Source: Syngnathus acus (Eukaryota > Chordata > Actinopteri > Syngnathiformes > Syngnathidae). From it: a stretch of DNA of 64,000 nt. Positions 1-9,976 of the stretch are shown one piece after another (the first letter of the stretch is position 1; each line of letters begins with the position of its first letter). The notes below the pieces were generated by a model. That model saw only the letters and a list, made by a program, of their open reading frames with translations, ran no database searches and had not been told where the DNA came from. The DNA lies in assembly GCF_901709675.1 (NCBI RefSeq), contig NC_051094.1, positions 3,809,001 to 3,873,000 of the forward strand. Direction: 5' to 3'. The position numbers and the translations under genes were made by a program.

Positions 1-178
1 TACCACGCCGTTTGTAGAAAATATGACCTAATGATATGAGATCTTCCTTGGAACGGGAATTTACTGCAATAAATTCATCTAACTTCTTTGACCGCACCTT
101 TTTGTAAGACAAAAGATTGTGTAGTTCTTAATACCCTAAACAGTGGCAGAGTTTTAGGTGAAATTTTAGTGGACATAC

Positions 179-356
179 CTTCCATGCGAATGACAATTTG
201 AGTCTTGCAAACATCTTCCAGTTGTCGTCGTTGGCGCTCACTCTCCTCTCTGACTCGACATAATTGCTCTTCGTACGATGCGATCGTTTTTTCAAATAAT
301 CCGAAGATTTCGTCGGCGGCCGAAATCAGTCGCTCCCTTACCAACTCTTTCAACAT
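179..356 (-). CDS. C2H2 zinc-finger gene A, first coding exon only (partial, runs off left edge)
   Basis: This 178-nt exon opens with ATG at 356 and ends in phase 1 at a GAAG|GTATGT donor (179/178). It encodes 59 residues beginning MLKELVRERL, rich in Glu/Arg, predicted helical or coiled. It matches the first exon of gene B (3480-3303) in length, phase and most residues, including EEQLCR and ERQRRQLE motifs. In gene B that exon splices to an acidic linker plus C2H2 fingers, so I infer this is the 5' end of another zinc-finger gene whose finger exon lies left of base 1. An ETS-like motif sits just upstream. No finger is visible here, so finger number and function are unknown. It could also be a dead duplicate, but the reading frame and donor are intact. 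Confidence 0.75.
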
Positions 357-418
357 TTTTGATGTTTACGACAGTACGAGAACACAAATCGTTCAGCTAC
401 CGCGTGTGCTATGATGCT

Positions 419-429
419 AACTTCCGGTT
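419..429 (-). promoter_or_regulatory. ETS-like motif upstream of gene A
   Basis: On the minus strand the sequence reads AACCGGAAGTT, a good match to the ETS/GABP core CCGGAAGT, about 65 bases upstream of the gene A start codon. Most zinc-finger genes in the cluster have a similar element shortly upstream of exon 1. From 430 to about 1290 I see no gene, only AT-rich sequence. Confidence 0.4.
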
Positions 430-1294
430 GTGAATTCTTCCACGCATAGGCATCAAATATAGATCCCGCCTGGAGCGAGTTGGATTTTTGGTGGCATGCG
501 TATCCGCCATCTTGGATGTGTCAAACCTGTGCTGTAAACTAATGCTAATCGAAGATAAACTAAATAAACCAACTTAAAAACTCACCCGTTCACGCAAAAC
601 AAATATATTCGAGAAAGTGACAGGCACCAAAACAACATACACTATGGCACTTGAAATTTGATGATTACAAAAGTTTCACACCCTGAATTATCCTGACACT
701 AACAGACATTGATTTTGGATTCATGACAGTAGTCTTTTATTAATCAAACCTTTTTATTGTTCTTCGTCAACATGGAAATGACATTTTCTTCAGTCAGCAT
801 TTTGTTTCGAACATTGACATTGCTTTCACATTTTGTTTGGAATATGACTATTATTTCATTTGGGTTGCCCATCCTTGAGAAATCAACATTTGATTTATTA
901 ATATATTTGTGGCCCTTCAGGATTTGCAATAGACCTAATGTGCACAAAACAAATCTCAACGTTATTACACGATAAACCTTTTGGTACAGATTTTAGCGAG
1001 TGTCGTGAAAGTTGACAGACACGATTTGCTTTTAGTTTAACACCTGTGCGCTAGGACTTTCAACTAGCTACATGCTAAGCTACCAGATAAAAACATGACA
1101 AATAATATAAGATTGTTTGAAAATACAAAGCAACTATTAGACGTCTGGACAAGGCGCGAGCAAATAGAATACAAGGACAAATTGGATCAATCTTTCACAG
1201 GCCACGTAAAAAGATAAATGTTCATAAAATTCAATAAAAACAAAAGCTGGTCTGCTTTGAATATTGTGCTTTTGTGGGGACTCCTGTCAAAGAT

Positions 1295-3480
1295 TTATTC
1301 TGCTTTTTTGTGTATCTGCATATGTCTGGTCATATTGGACCTTTGAGCAAAGGTTCCACCACAAACTGAACAACTAAAGGGTTTTTCTCCCGTGTGAACT
1401 CTCATGTGTTTATCCAGACTTTCTTTCCTAGAAAAGGTCGCTCTGCAAAAGGAGCAACTAAAGGGTTTTTCTCCCGTGTGCCTTCGCATGTGTTTTTTCA
1501 TACTTTGTTTGACAGAAAATGTTGCACTGCAAATTGAGCATCGGAAGGGTTTTTCTCCCGTGTGCGTCCGCATGTGTAATTCCACATGTTCCTTTCGAGA
1601 AAATGTCTTTCCACAAACTGAGCAACAAAAGGATTTTTCTCCTGTATGGGTTTTCGTGTGTCTCATCCAATGTGACTTACAAGTAAAACGTTTACCGCAA
1701 ACCGAGCAGCTGAAATGCTCTTTAAGTGTGGGACGCTTCTTGCGTTTCCGAGAACCTTTCTTGTCAGGGCCTTCTTTTTGAGAGCCTTGCGATCCTTTGT
1801 CGTCGCTTTCGCAGTCGGTGTCGCTTCTCAAAGGTTCTTCGTTATCATCGCTGTCTGACATTGGCGCTAAGAGATTGCCTTGCGGCAATCCGCCACAGTT
1901 GTCTTCGCCTGGACTGCGACGATGAAGTTGCGACCACTCGGGTGCTTCGTCTTCGCTTTTCACAGCGACGCCGGTCAGTGGCAACTTACAGACGTCAGCC
2001 TCCTCTTCAAAGTGGGGGTGTTGTAGATGCTCCAGCTCCAAACCGGACATCCCCCACAGCGGCTGAGAGGGAAGTTCCTCCTGATCACCAATCAGCTGCT
2101 GCAGGTCTGCAGGACACACGCAACACAAACAAAATTACTTGTGTAATTCCTTCGCAGAGTGCAACTTTAGTCAATTTATCATCACCTTCACAATTCGTCC
2201 CGCTCCCCAAAGGTTCCTCCAGGGGGTGACCATCTGACAGTAGAGTTAAGAGAGTGTCTGGTAGTGGTCTTCCACACAGACTGCCATGCTGAAGCTGCGA
2301 CCATTCAGGTGGTTCAACTCCCTCGTTGTCACTCTCCGCGGAGGTTGCCCTGCTGATACCGGCCTCCTCCTCTTGCTGCGACCATTCAGGTGGTTCAATT
2401 CCCTCGTTGTCACTCTCCGCGGAGGTTGCCCTGCTGATACCGGCCTCCTCCTCCTCCTCTTTAATGTGAGGGAACTGGGGATACTCGTGCTCCAAACTAG
2501 AGCTCCTCCACTTTACGTCGGAAAGTTCATCCTGACGACCAAGCAGCTGCTCAACGTCTGGAAGACACAACATAGCTTCGTTCACATTGATCGAATTTGA
2601 CACAATGTATGTGGTATGAAGTCAGACTGCTAAGGTTCCGAATTCCAAAACGGATTAAAAATGTTACTCATAGTAATTACTCATAGTTTTTGGGTTTCAC
2701 TACTGTATAGTATAGCGTTCATTCACGGCAGCTCCAAATACTAGTCAAACATTCTTGCTCAGTCAAAAACGTGAATTTGCTCATTAGCCACTTAACACCA
2801 CAGTGGCACATTCACTTATATTGAAATGGGTTACAAACCACGGTCAGTAAATACTTGGATTTAATGTCGTTTCCATCAAATGCGTTCAAAAAATACCAAA
2901 TATGCAAGTATAAAACCATAAAAGGAAGGACATTAAATGCACATAAAGTACATACTTTACACCCCCACTCCTAGCCAGTGTTCCAAATGGGTGGGGAGGG
3001 GGGAACATCCAAAATGGCTGCCGTGCGTATGTTGTACTTGCTAGTTCAAATGAACATATAGCAAATAAAGTTTGGGGTCACCCAGAGAATTTAATGTTTT
3101 CCGTGAAAACTAACATTACCGCGCAATGGTTTTCAAGGGTCTTCAAATCATCCATTGACATTTTTAACACAATTAGCAAACACATTAGAACAATGGAGGG
3201 ATAGTTAGCTGGAAATGGGGCTTTACACACTAACGTATATATTGCATTAAAAAAAAAAAAAAAGACATTTGGAAATGCCAAGTAGAAATTGAGTGGACAA
3301 ACCTTCGACACGTACGACAATTTGTGCCTTGCAAACAGCTTCCAGTTGCCGTCGATGACGCTCTGTCTCCTCCCTCGCTCGACAAAGTTGCTCTCTGTAC
3401 GACGCCATGGTTGTTTCAAAAAGCACGTAGATGTCATCGGCGGCCGCAATCAATCGCTCCCTTACCAACTCTTTCAACAT
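1295..3480 (-). CDS. C2H2 zinc-finger protein (gene B), 5 fingers, duplicated linker exon
   Basis: The model is exon 1 3480-3303, exon 2a 2557-2186 and exon 2b 2106-1295 (with stop), 453 aa. All junctions are GT-AG and phase 1, and the total is divisible by three. Exon 1 begins MLKELVRERL, as in gene A. Exons 2a and 2b both start with a DVEQLLG/DLQQLIG-type motif after an AG acceptor, so the linker exon is duplicated; 2a is acidic and lacks fingers, while 2b has an acidic linker followed by five C2H2 fingers with TGEKP linkers. The protein is presumably a nuclear DNA-binding factor; its target is unknown. The 2a donor (GAAG|GTGATG) lies inside the normally coding EGDDK motif, so 2a may be a captured partial copy. 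The AATAAA at 1299-1294 overlaps the stop codon. Confidence 0.85.
2294..2455 (-). repeat. 81-bp in-frame tandem duplication in gene B
   Basis: Two adjacent 81-bp copies (about 2294-2374 and 2375-2455) differ at very few positions. The unit is 27 codons and duplicates an acidic segment containing EEEAGISRATSAESDNEG and EPPEWSQ. Near-identity suggests a recent event. Confidence 0.9.
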
Positions 3481-3797
3481 TTTGGTGTTGTTCTCAACCA
3501 AACAAGAGTAGAAATGGTCGCTCTGCGGAAGCGAGGAGTATTATGCTATGCTAATCCGAACCCTTCTCTTCTTCGAAATAGTTTTGCATAGACGTCCAAA
3601 TAGACACCGCCCTCAGCTGGCGAACTACAGTACTGCTTCGATACGGAGGTGCTTCCGCCACATTCTGTCAGATCTGCAAGCCAATATTTTTAAATAAATA
3701 AACAAACACACACACTCTTGTGTCGTAAAATGATGGAAATGACTCGCATCTCATGGATCTCCATTTATTAAGGCGTATCACAAGACACGTTTTATAT

Positions 3798-4080
3798 CCA
3801 TCCATCCATCCATTTTCTGTACCGCTGTATCCCCACGGGGGTCGCGGGCTTGCTGGAGCCTATTCCAGCTGTCATCGGGCAGTAGGCGGGGGACACCCTG
3901 AACCGGTTGCCAGCCAATCGCAGGGCACACAGAGACGAACAACCATCCGCACACGCACTCACACCTAGGGGCAATTTGGAGCGCTCAATCGGCCTACCAA
4001 GCATGTTCTTGGGGATGTGGGAGGAAACCGGAGTACCCGGAGAAAACCCACGCGGACACGGGGAGAACATGCATACGTAT
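3798..4080 (+). repeat. Dispersed teleost repeat ending in (CATC)n
   Basis: The segment starts with CCATCCATCCATTTTCTG and continues through the phrases GGGTCGCGGGCTTGCTGGAG and GGGGATGTGGGAGGAAACCG to GGGGAGAACATGC. I recognise this as a very common interspersed repeat of percomorph fish genomes, probably the 3' end of a non-LTR retroelement with a GATG-type tail. The ORFs crossing it are not genes. The rest of 3500-4320 shows nothing else of note. Confidence 0.75.
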
Positions 4081-4326
4081 TTATTCTCACTGTGGTAAAG
4101 GAAAGGAGTTCAGCATCCCAATCAAAAGGTACATAGAACAGAATTATCATTGATGCGACAAAAATGTGAATGGAAGCCAACCATAAAAATGGCAATTATA
4201 CTGTATACAGTGGTTTCTGACAGCAGTCCCTAAGCATGCTAAAAGGGAAAAAAGGAGGGATGAAGTTGGACAGGCAGCAAAGAGAGTAGTCTTATAAAAT
4301 CTGCTCAAACGGAAGATGAAAACTTC

Positions 4327-4492
4327 ACGGACCATTGCTCATCTCCCCAACAAACTCGGAATTCTCCATAGAGACTCTTTGCCAAGTGACTGAGGAGGCA
4401 ACAGGGTTCTCGCAAGTGTGGATTCTTGTATGATTCTTTAAGGTTCTCTTATCACCGAATTTCTGGCCACAAACTGAGCATGAAAAAGGTTT
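4327..4492 (-). pseudogene. Untranslated remnant of gene C: finger 15 and C-terminal tail
   Basis: Directly after the TAG at 4495-4493 the same frame stays open for about 55 codons, to a TGA at 4329-4327. It encodes one complete further C2H2 finger (CSVCGQKF...LKNHTRIH) and a short tail. The TAG sits where every neighbouring linker has GAG (TGEKP), so one G-to-T change explains the truncation. This is former coding sequence now in the 3' UTR, unless the stop is a sequencing error or polymorphism. Confidence 0.8.
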
Positions 4493-6788
4493 CTAACCAG
4501 TGTGGATTCTTGTGTGCCTGATTAAGCTTCCCCTATGAGAGAATTTTTGGCCACAAACTGAGCATGAAAAAGGTTTCTCACCAGTGTGGGTCCTTGTGTG
4601 TGTTGTTAAGTGTTCCTGCCTCGAGAATCTTTGGCCACAAACTGAGCATGAAAAAGGTTTCTCGCCAGTGTGGATTCTTGTATGACTTGTTAAAGTTGCC
4701 TTCCGACTGAATATTTGGCCACAAACCAAGCATGAAAAAGGTTTCTCACCAGTGTGGGTTCTTGAATGAAGTGTTAGAGGTCCTCTATGACTAAACCTTT
4801 GGCCACAAACTGAGCATGAAAAAGGTTTCTCACCAGTGTGGATTCTTGTATGACTTGTTAAAGTTGCCTTCTCAGAGAATCGTTGGCCACAAACTGAGCA
4901 AGAAAAAGGTTTCTCGCCAGTGTGGATTCTTCCATGGCTTTTTAAAGGTCCCTTCTGAGTGAATTTTTGGCCACAAACTGAGCATGAAAAAGGTTTCTCG
5001 CCAGTGTGGATTCTTGTATGACTTGTTAAAGTTGCCTTCTCAGAGAATCTTTGGCCACAAACTGAGCAAGAAAAAGGTTTCTCGCCAGTGTGGATTTTTC
5101 CATGGCTTTTTAAAGGTCCCTTCTGAGTGAATGTCTGGCCACAAACTGAGCATGAAAAAGGTTTCTCGCCAGTGTGGATTCTTGTATGACTTGTTAAAGT
5201 TGCCTTCTCAGAGAATCTTTGGCCACAAACTGAGCAAGAAAAAGGTTTCTCGCCAGTGTGGATTCTTGTATGACTTGTTAAAGTTGCCTTCTGAGTGAAT
5301 TTCTGGCCACAAACTGAGCATGAAAAAGGTTTCTCGCCAGTGTGGATTCTTGTATGACTTGTTAAAGTTGTCTTCTCAGAGAATCTTTGGCCACAAACTG
5401 AGCATGAAAAAGGTTTCTCGCCAGTGTGGGTTCTTGTGTGCGTTTTTAAGTTTCCCTTCACAGAGAATCTTTGGCCACAAACTGAGCATGAAAAAGGTTT
5501 CTCACCAGTGTGGGTTCTTGTATGACGTTTCAAAAATGACCTCTGAGAGAATGTTTGACCACAAACTGAGCAGGAAAGGTTTTTCTTTCTTGTGTGCATT
5601 CTCATGTGTTGTTTCAAAACACTGTTATTAGCACAATGTTTCCCACACTGAGAACATTGCCTGTGTTTTTTTTTAGCCTCATCAGCAGGAGCATGTGACG
5701 ACACATCATCACTATCTGATGGTGGAGCTGCTTGTGATCCTCCGCAGCGGTCTCCATCACCTTCTCGGGTCATTTGTTGACTTGAGCTGCAGCTTGAAGA
5801 CTCCGCCCCTTTGCTCACCTCATCAAAACTCTTCACAGGAACACCAGTCAATGGCATCTCCTCCTCCTCCTTTTTAATGTCACAAGAGTCTTCTCCCTCC
5901 TCTTTGATACAAGGTCGCTCCAGCTCTTCCTCCTCCTTTATGGTGCAAAGAAAGGTCTGCTCCATTTGTTCATTTAAGTGGTGGACCTCTTTGCCCACAA
6001 CTTCCTCCTCTTTAATGCGAGTGAGCTCTGGCTCCTGCTGCTTAGGACGAATAGCTTCACTGACGTCTGCAAAACAAGACAAACATACATCATTTTAATG
6101 TATAGTAACAATGAAAGTTGAAGCGAAACTGGCACTGCTGCACTGCTGCTCAGAGGAAAAAGCTCCAAGGGGTGATCAACACAGCACAGAAGATCATTGG
6201 CTGCCCTCTCCCCACACTGGAAGACCTACACAGAACCCGCTGTCTCAAAAAAACACAGAACATTCTGAAGGACACTTCCCACCCTGGCCACTCCCTTTTC
6301 GAACTGTTGCCATCAGGCAGACGCTACAGATCAATTAGGTCGAGGACTAGCAGATTCGCCAACAGTTTTTACCCTACAGCGGCAGTCACATTGAATGCAG
6401 CTAAACGTAAATGATTATGTCTGTGTATGTTCTTCTGTGGGTTTTTAGCTTGTATTTTTTTAAAATCTTTTTATTCTATTTATTTTTTATCGCATGCGCG
6501 GATCGGTTGGCACTTTTTAAATTTCGTTGTACATGTGACAATGACAAATAAAGATCTATTCTATTCTATTCAAAACCTATACAAGGACTTCTTCAATCTG
6601 CCCCACACACATGGTTCCGATAGAATTCTACTAAACATAAAGACTGGGAGAGGATTCAAAAAAGAAAATAGCTATTTAATAAGAAAGTACTAACCAGCTC
6701 TGCGTAACACAACATAAGGCTGATCTTCCAGTCGTCGACGAGTACGGACCTTTTCCTCCACGTACCTTGCCGTGGTCCTTGCAGACAT
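4493..6788 (-). CDS. C2H2 zinc-finger protein (gene C), 14 fingers, truncated by a nonsense change
   Basis: Exon 1 is 6788-6695 (94 nt, 31 codons plus one base, starting [13 protein letters not shown], donor CTG|GTTAGT). Exon 2 is 6066-4493 (acceptor TTTGCAG). The product is 555 aa. Exon 2 starts DVSEAIRPK, followed by repeated IKEEEE acidic patches and a Ser/Asp-rich stretch, then 14 C2H2 fingers with near-identical PFSCSVCGQ(R/K)F cores. It is probably a nuclear DNA-binding regulator of unknown target. The N-terminal type (ADVSE, IKEEE) differs from the other genes here, so C is a separate subfamily. Fingers 4 to 10 alternate between two helix types, showing 168-bp duplications. The stop replaces a linker Glu codon and cuts off a 15th finger. 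The intron contains a LINE fragment. Confidence 0.88.
6118..6580 (+). mobile_element. 5'-truncated LINE (L2/CR1-like) 3' end
   Basis: A short open stretch encodes residues typical of the C-terminal end of teleost L2/CR1 reverse-transcriptase ORFs ([34 protein letters not shown]). It is followed by a 3' UTR ending GACAATGACAAATAAAG and an ATTCT-type tail. It lies in the intron of gene C, on the opposite strand. Only the end of the element is present, so it cannot be autonomous. Confidence 0.8.
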
Positions 6789-7493
6789 TTTCACACTTAT
6801 TTAACGATGTTCGGCTAACAAAGGCGTCTTTTGGACAGCGGCGAGCTAGCTATTTTGAGAGAATGATGCCGAGAATCTTCAGAGAAGGCAGAGTCGAGCT
6901 CAACTGAATACACGTGTCCGAAGGCCGGTCATCATCCGGGTGCATGACGCCACTTCCGGTGCGACCCGCTCGCGGTTGGTGTCTAAATTCACATTAAGCC
7001 TGTCCAACTTGGCCACGGAAGTTCCATTTGTGACATGACGCATTTGAAAGCGTCGTAAGACTGATTCAGCTTGGTAATTGTCTTTGGGACTTTAAAAAAA
7101 AATACTTTCTAGAATTTGGAAACCGCGGGCTGGCGCGTCGCACCGGAACTGACGTCATGGGGACAAGAAGTATTATGTATTCGCAGGATTCTTTCATGTT
7201 TATTTTTAAATTTCTTTTGTTTTAAATTCCCAACTCATCTCCCTTTTCAATTGCAGGATTTCACCGTTTACCCGTATTTCATGGAATGTACAATGTACGG
7301 CCGCTGAATGACACTCCAGCACAGTAGGTGGCGCTAACGCTCGATGCCACGGTCCCCAAATGGAGAGAAATAAGCAGGAGAAAAGTGGACGTTTAGGCCA
7401 AAAGGTGGCGACGCCGTCCTGGTAGCAAAACCTTGCAAAAGACAAGCGAGTTGCCAGGAAAGTTTTGGCGACGCAAAGCTCTGTGAAAGAACG
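6789..7493. promoter_or_regulatory. Divergent promoter region between genes C and D
   Basis: The 705 bases between the two start codons hold an E-box CACGTG (6911-6916) and an ETS/GABP site CACTTCCGGT (6951-6960) in a CpG-rich stretch. A CTCF-like motif lies nearer gene D. Promoter function is inferred from position and motifs only. Confidence 0.5.
7321..7334 (+). promoter_or_regulatory. CTCF-like motif
   Basis: ACAGTAGGTGGCGC matches the CTCF core CCASYAGRKGGCRS at 13 of 14 positions. It lies about 160 bases upstream of the gene D start codon. Confidence 0.4.
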
Positions 7494-9174
7494 ATGGCGT
7501 CCTGCGAGGAGCAAGTTTGTTGTTTTCGAGACGAGACCGAGTGGCGACCACAACTGCAAAATGCTGCTGGGACGATGCTGCACAAAAATGGTAGGTGTGC
7601 TTGGAGGCTCGCTCGCCTTTTACTTCTTCTCAGCACGTTCAGTTTCTCAATCAAAGACGTTTTTATTTTTCTTCTCAGCTTGGCTCCCCTCCACTTTTAT
7701 TAAGTATAATAAATGAAGTTGCAGATTTTTTTTTTTTTCTTTTCAAGAGAGAAGTCACAATACCACAAGACAGTTTGGATCATTTGACAATGAAGGTGTA
7801 ATTTCCCGAAAGCTGAAATGTTCACTCGCATGTAGTCCCTTCCAAAAGCAATCTGTTCTACTGATTCCATCATTACAGCCTTGAAAAAGCAGTCGCAATT
7901 GGGTGCCAATTGCTATTAAATTATTTTTCCAGATTCTTCATCCTTTGTATTTTGGTTTTCCTTCTGATCACGCACTTTTAATTTGCTGCCAATCTGCCCC
8001 TCCTAGCTTAGCGTCGCCGTTGGCTAGCAGCTCAAAAGGCAGTCTACCTATTCATATTTGTGGCAATGATGTCATAAGTAATATGATGTCTCGACTCTCA
8101 AGTAGTGTCGCTCAACGGGTTGAGCTATCGTGAAACAGCTGAGCTCCTCCATCTTTTCGATGATGCCGGAAATATGACTCACCCTGACTCCCGTGCGTGT
8201 GTCCTATAGATGTACACCGGCTGGTTGGTCATCGAGAAGAACTCGCCCCTCAGCCACAGGAGGGGAGCTCCCGTTTAGAGGGGCCCCACCAAGAACACAA
8301 AAAGGGTCCAGCCAACACCCTCATGAAATATAAAGAGGAGGATCCAGAGCTCTTCCACATGAAGGAGGAAGAGGAGGAGACCGATGTCAGCAAGATGCGC
8401 CTGACTGTCGTCCCCGTGAAGAGCGACGACAGCGCACCCGAGTCGCCTCAGCTTTGTTGCCGCCTTGTAAGACCCCCGCCTGACAAACTCTCTGCGCCGC
8501 TGTCAGACAGCGACCACGTGGAAGACGGGAAGGACGCAGACCGCGGAGGTGACGACAAAGCGTTGAAATCCTTCGACAAGAAGACCGCTGGCAGCTGCTC
8601 ATATTGTGATAAAACCTTTGCTCAAAATGGACCTCTGATAAGACACATGCGAACACACACGGGAGAAAAACCCCACAGTTGCGCCGTTTGCGGCAAAGGA
8701 TTTACCAATAAATCCGACATGGTTCGACACATGAGAACGCACACGGGAGAAAAACCTTTCAACTGCTCACTGTGCGAGAAAAAATTCTCTCACAAGGAAA
8801 GTTTGGTAGCACACGTGAGAACACACACTGGAGAGAAACCCTTCATTTGCTCCGTTTGTGGTAAGACATTCACTCAAAATTCAAGCATGGTAGCGCACAT
8901 GAGGATACACACAGGGGAGAAACCCTACAGTTGTTCAGTGTGTGGCAAACGATTCATTCTGAAGCCAAACATGGTGTCGCACATGAGGACACACTCGGGA
9001 GAAAAACCTTACGGGTGCTCGCTGTGTGATAAAACCTTCTCTTTCAAGTCTTGTGTGGTAACACACATGAGAACGCACACGGGAGAAAAACCTTTTCGTT
9101 GCTCCTTGTGCGGCGAAAGATATGCTCAGCGGGCCAATTTGACCGCACACAAGCGGATACATCACACAGAGTGA
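7494..9174 (+). CDS. C2H2 zinc-finger protein (gene D), 7 fingers
   Basis: Exon 1 is 7494-7590 (MASCEEQVC..., donor AATG|GTAGGT, phase 1). Exon 2 is 8210-9174 (acceptor CTATAG, starting DVHRLVGHREEL). The product is 353 aa. The linker carries MKEEEEE and KSDDS motifs, then seven C2H2 fingers run to the C terminus with TGEKP linkers; all seven keep both Cys and both His. The ATG was chosen because the same MAS(C/R/H)EE start and the same upstream TGAAAGAACG context occur in gene G. It is presumably a nuclear sequence-specific DNA-binding protein; the target is unknown. A possible poly(A) signal AATAAA is at 9707. Confidence 0.9.
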
Positions 9175-9848
9175 ACGTTTGCAGATACGCCTTCTTCCTC
9201 ATTGGATATCTACACGTCGGATATATTTAGTGATGTACCTCTCATCGTTTTTGACACTGGAAAATTGCAAGAGTGACTCTGATTCGTCAAAAGTCTGACC
9301 AAGACAATGGCCGAGTTGTCTTGAGGAGGTGACCCAAAGGACCAAAAGGAAGAAAAAAGTGTTTGTCACGGATTACATTGAACATTGTTTTATATTGTCT
9401 CTTTAAAAGTTCAAAATGTCTCTCCAAATCAAGCTAAAAGAAGAAGCACGTTTGTTTCAAGCCTCTGTAGAATCACGTTTAAATGCGACTGATCATTTCT
9501 TTCATTGCTTGATTGGCTGCACTACATCTTATGTCAGTTCGCCAAGTCCTGACATTTGTTTTCCCCACACTCGTGAATATTTGATGTAAACATTTGTAGT
9601 TGAACATGGAAGCCACATTCAACAAAAATGAAATGGTCATATAAAACCTGACAAAGGCAGCAGCTTCAGCAGAGAACCCCAGACTTTCTTCTCTCCAGAT
9701 ACTTCCAATAAAAACAACCGCATTTGAACTTCAGCGTCCTTTGCCCCCATCTTTTCCTCCATTCTTTTTGGAGCAGTCGCCGTAAGGGGCCGCCGCGTAT
9801 AACTTCGGACGTTATGATTGCCGTAAAGACACCGTCGAAGAAGAAAAG

Positions 9849-9856
9849 GCGGAAGT
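9849..9856 (+). promoter_or_regulatory. ETS-like GCGGAAGT upstream of gene E
   Basis: GCGGAAGT is preceded by GAAGAAGAAAAG and lies 121 bases upstream of the gene E start codon. The same phrase occurs upstream of genes I and J, and a shorter version upstream of H. It is probably a duplicated promoter element. Confidence 0.5.
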
Positions 9857-9976
9857 TAGTATTTTTGGTGGGCGTTCAAGCGTCAAAGCAGCGACGTTGA
9901 GTTCGCCTGCTTGTGTGGCTCGCTCGAATAAAACATGACATAGTTACTAAATAAATATTCGGGTTAGTTTGGAGTG

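Noticed and set aside
1404-1781. Long plus-strand open frame over the gene B fingers, and similar antisense frames over the other finger exons
   Set aside because: They are shadows of the repetitive finger-coding strand, with no start context or domain.
3756-3968. Small frame over the (CATC)n region as a gene
   Set aside because: It is entirely a dispersed repeat.
4501-5590. CRISPR-like or satellite array suggested by the regular 84-bp period
   Set aside because: The period is one C2H2 finger (28 codons) in a single open frame, so it is coding.
6111-6414. Open frames of 75-98 codons as a host gene
   Set aside because: They are the truncated C-terminal end of a LINE reverse-transcriptase ORF.
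7206-7654. Two overlapping minus-strand frames of over 100 codons
   Set aside because: They overlap the promoter and exon 1 of gene D, lack splice partners and have no recognisable domain.
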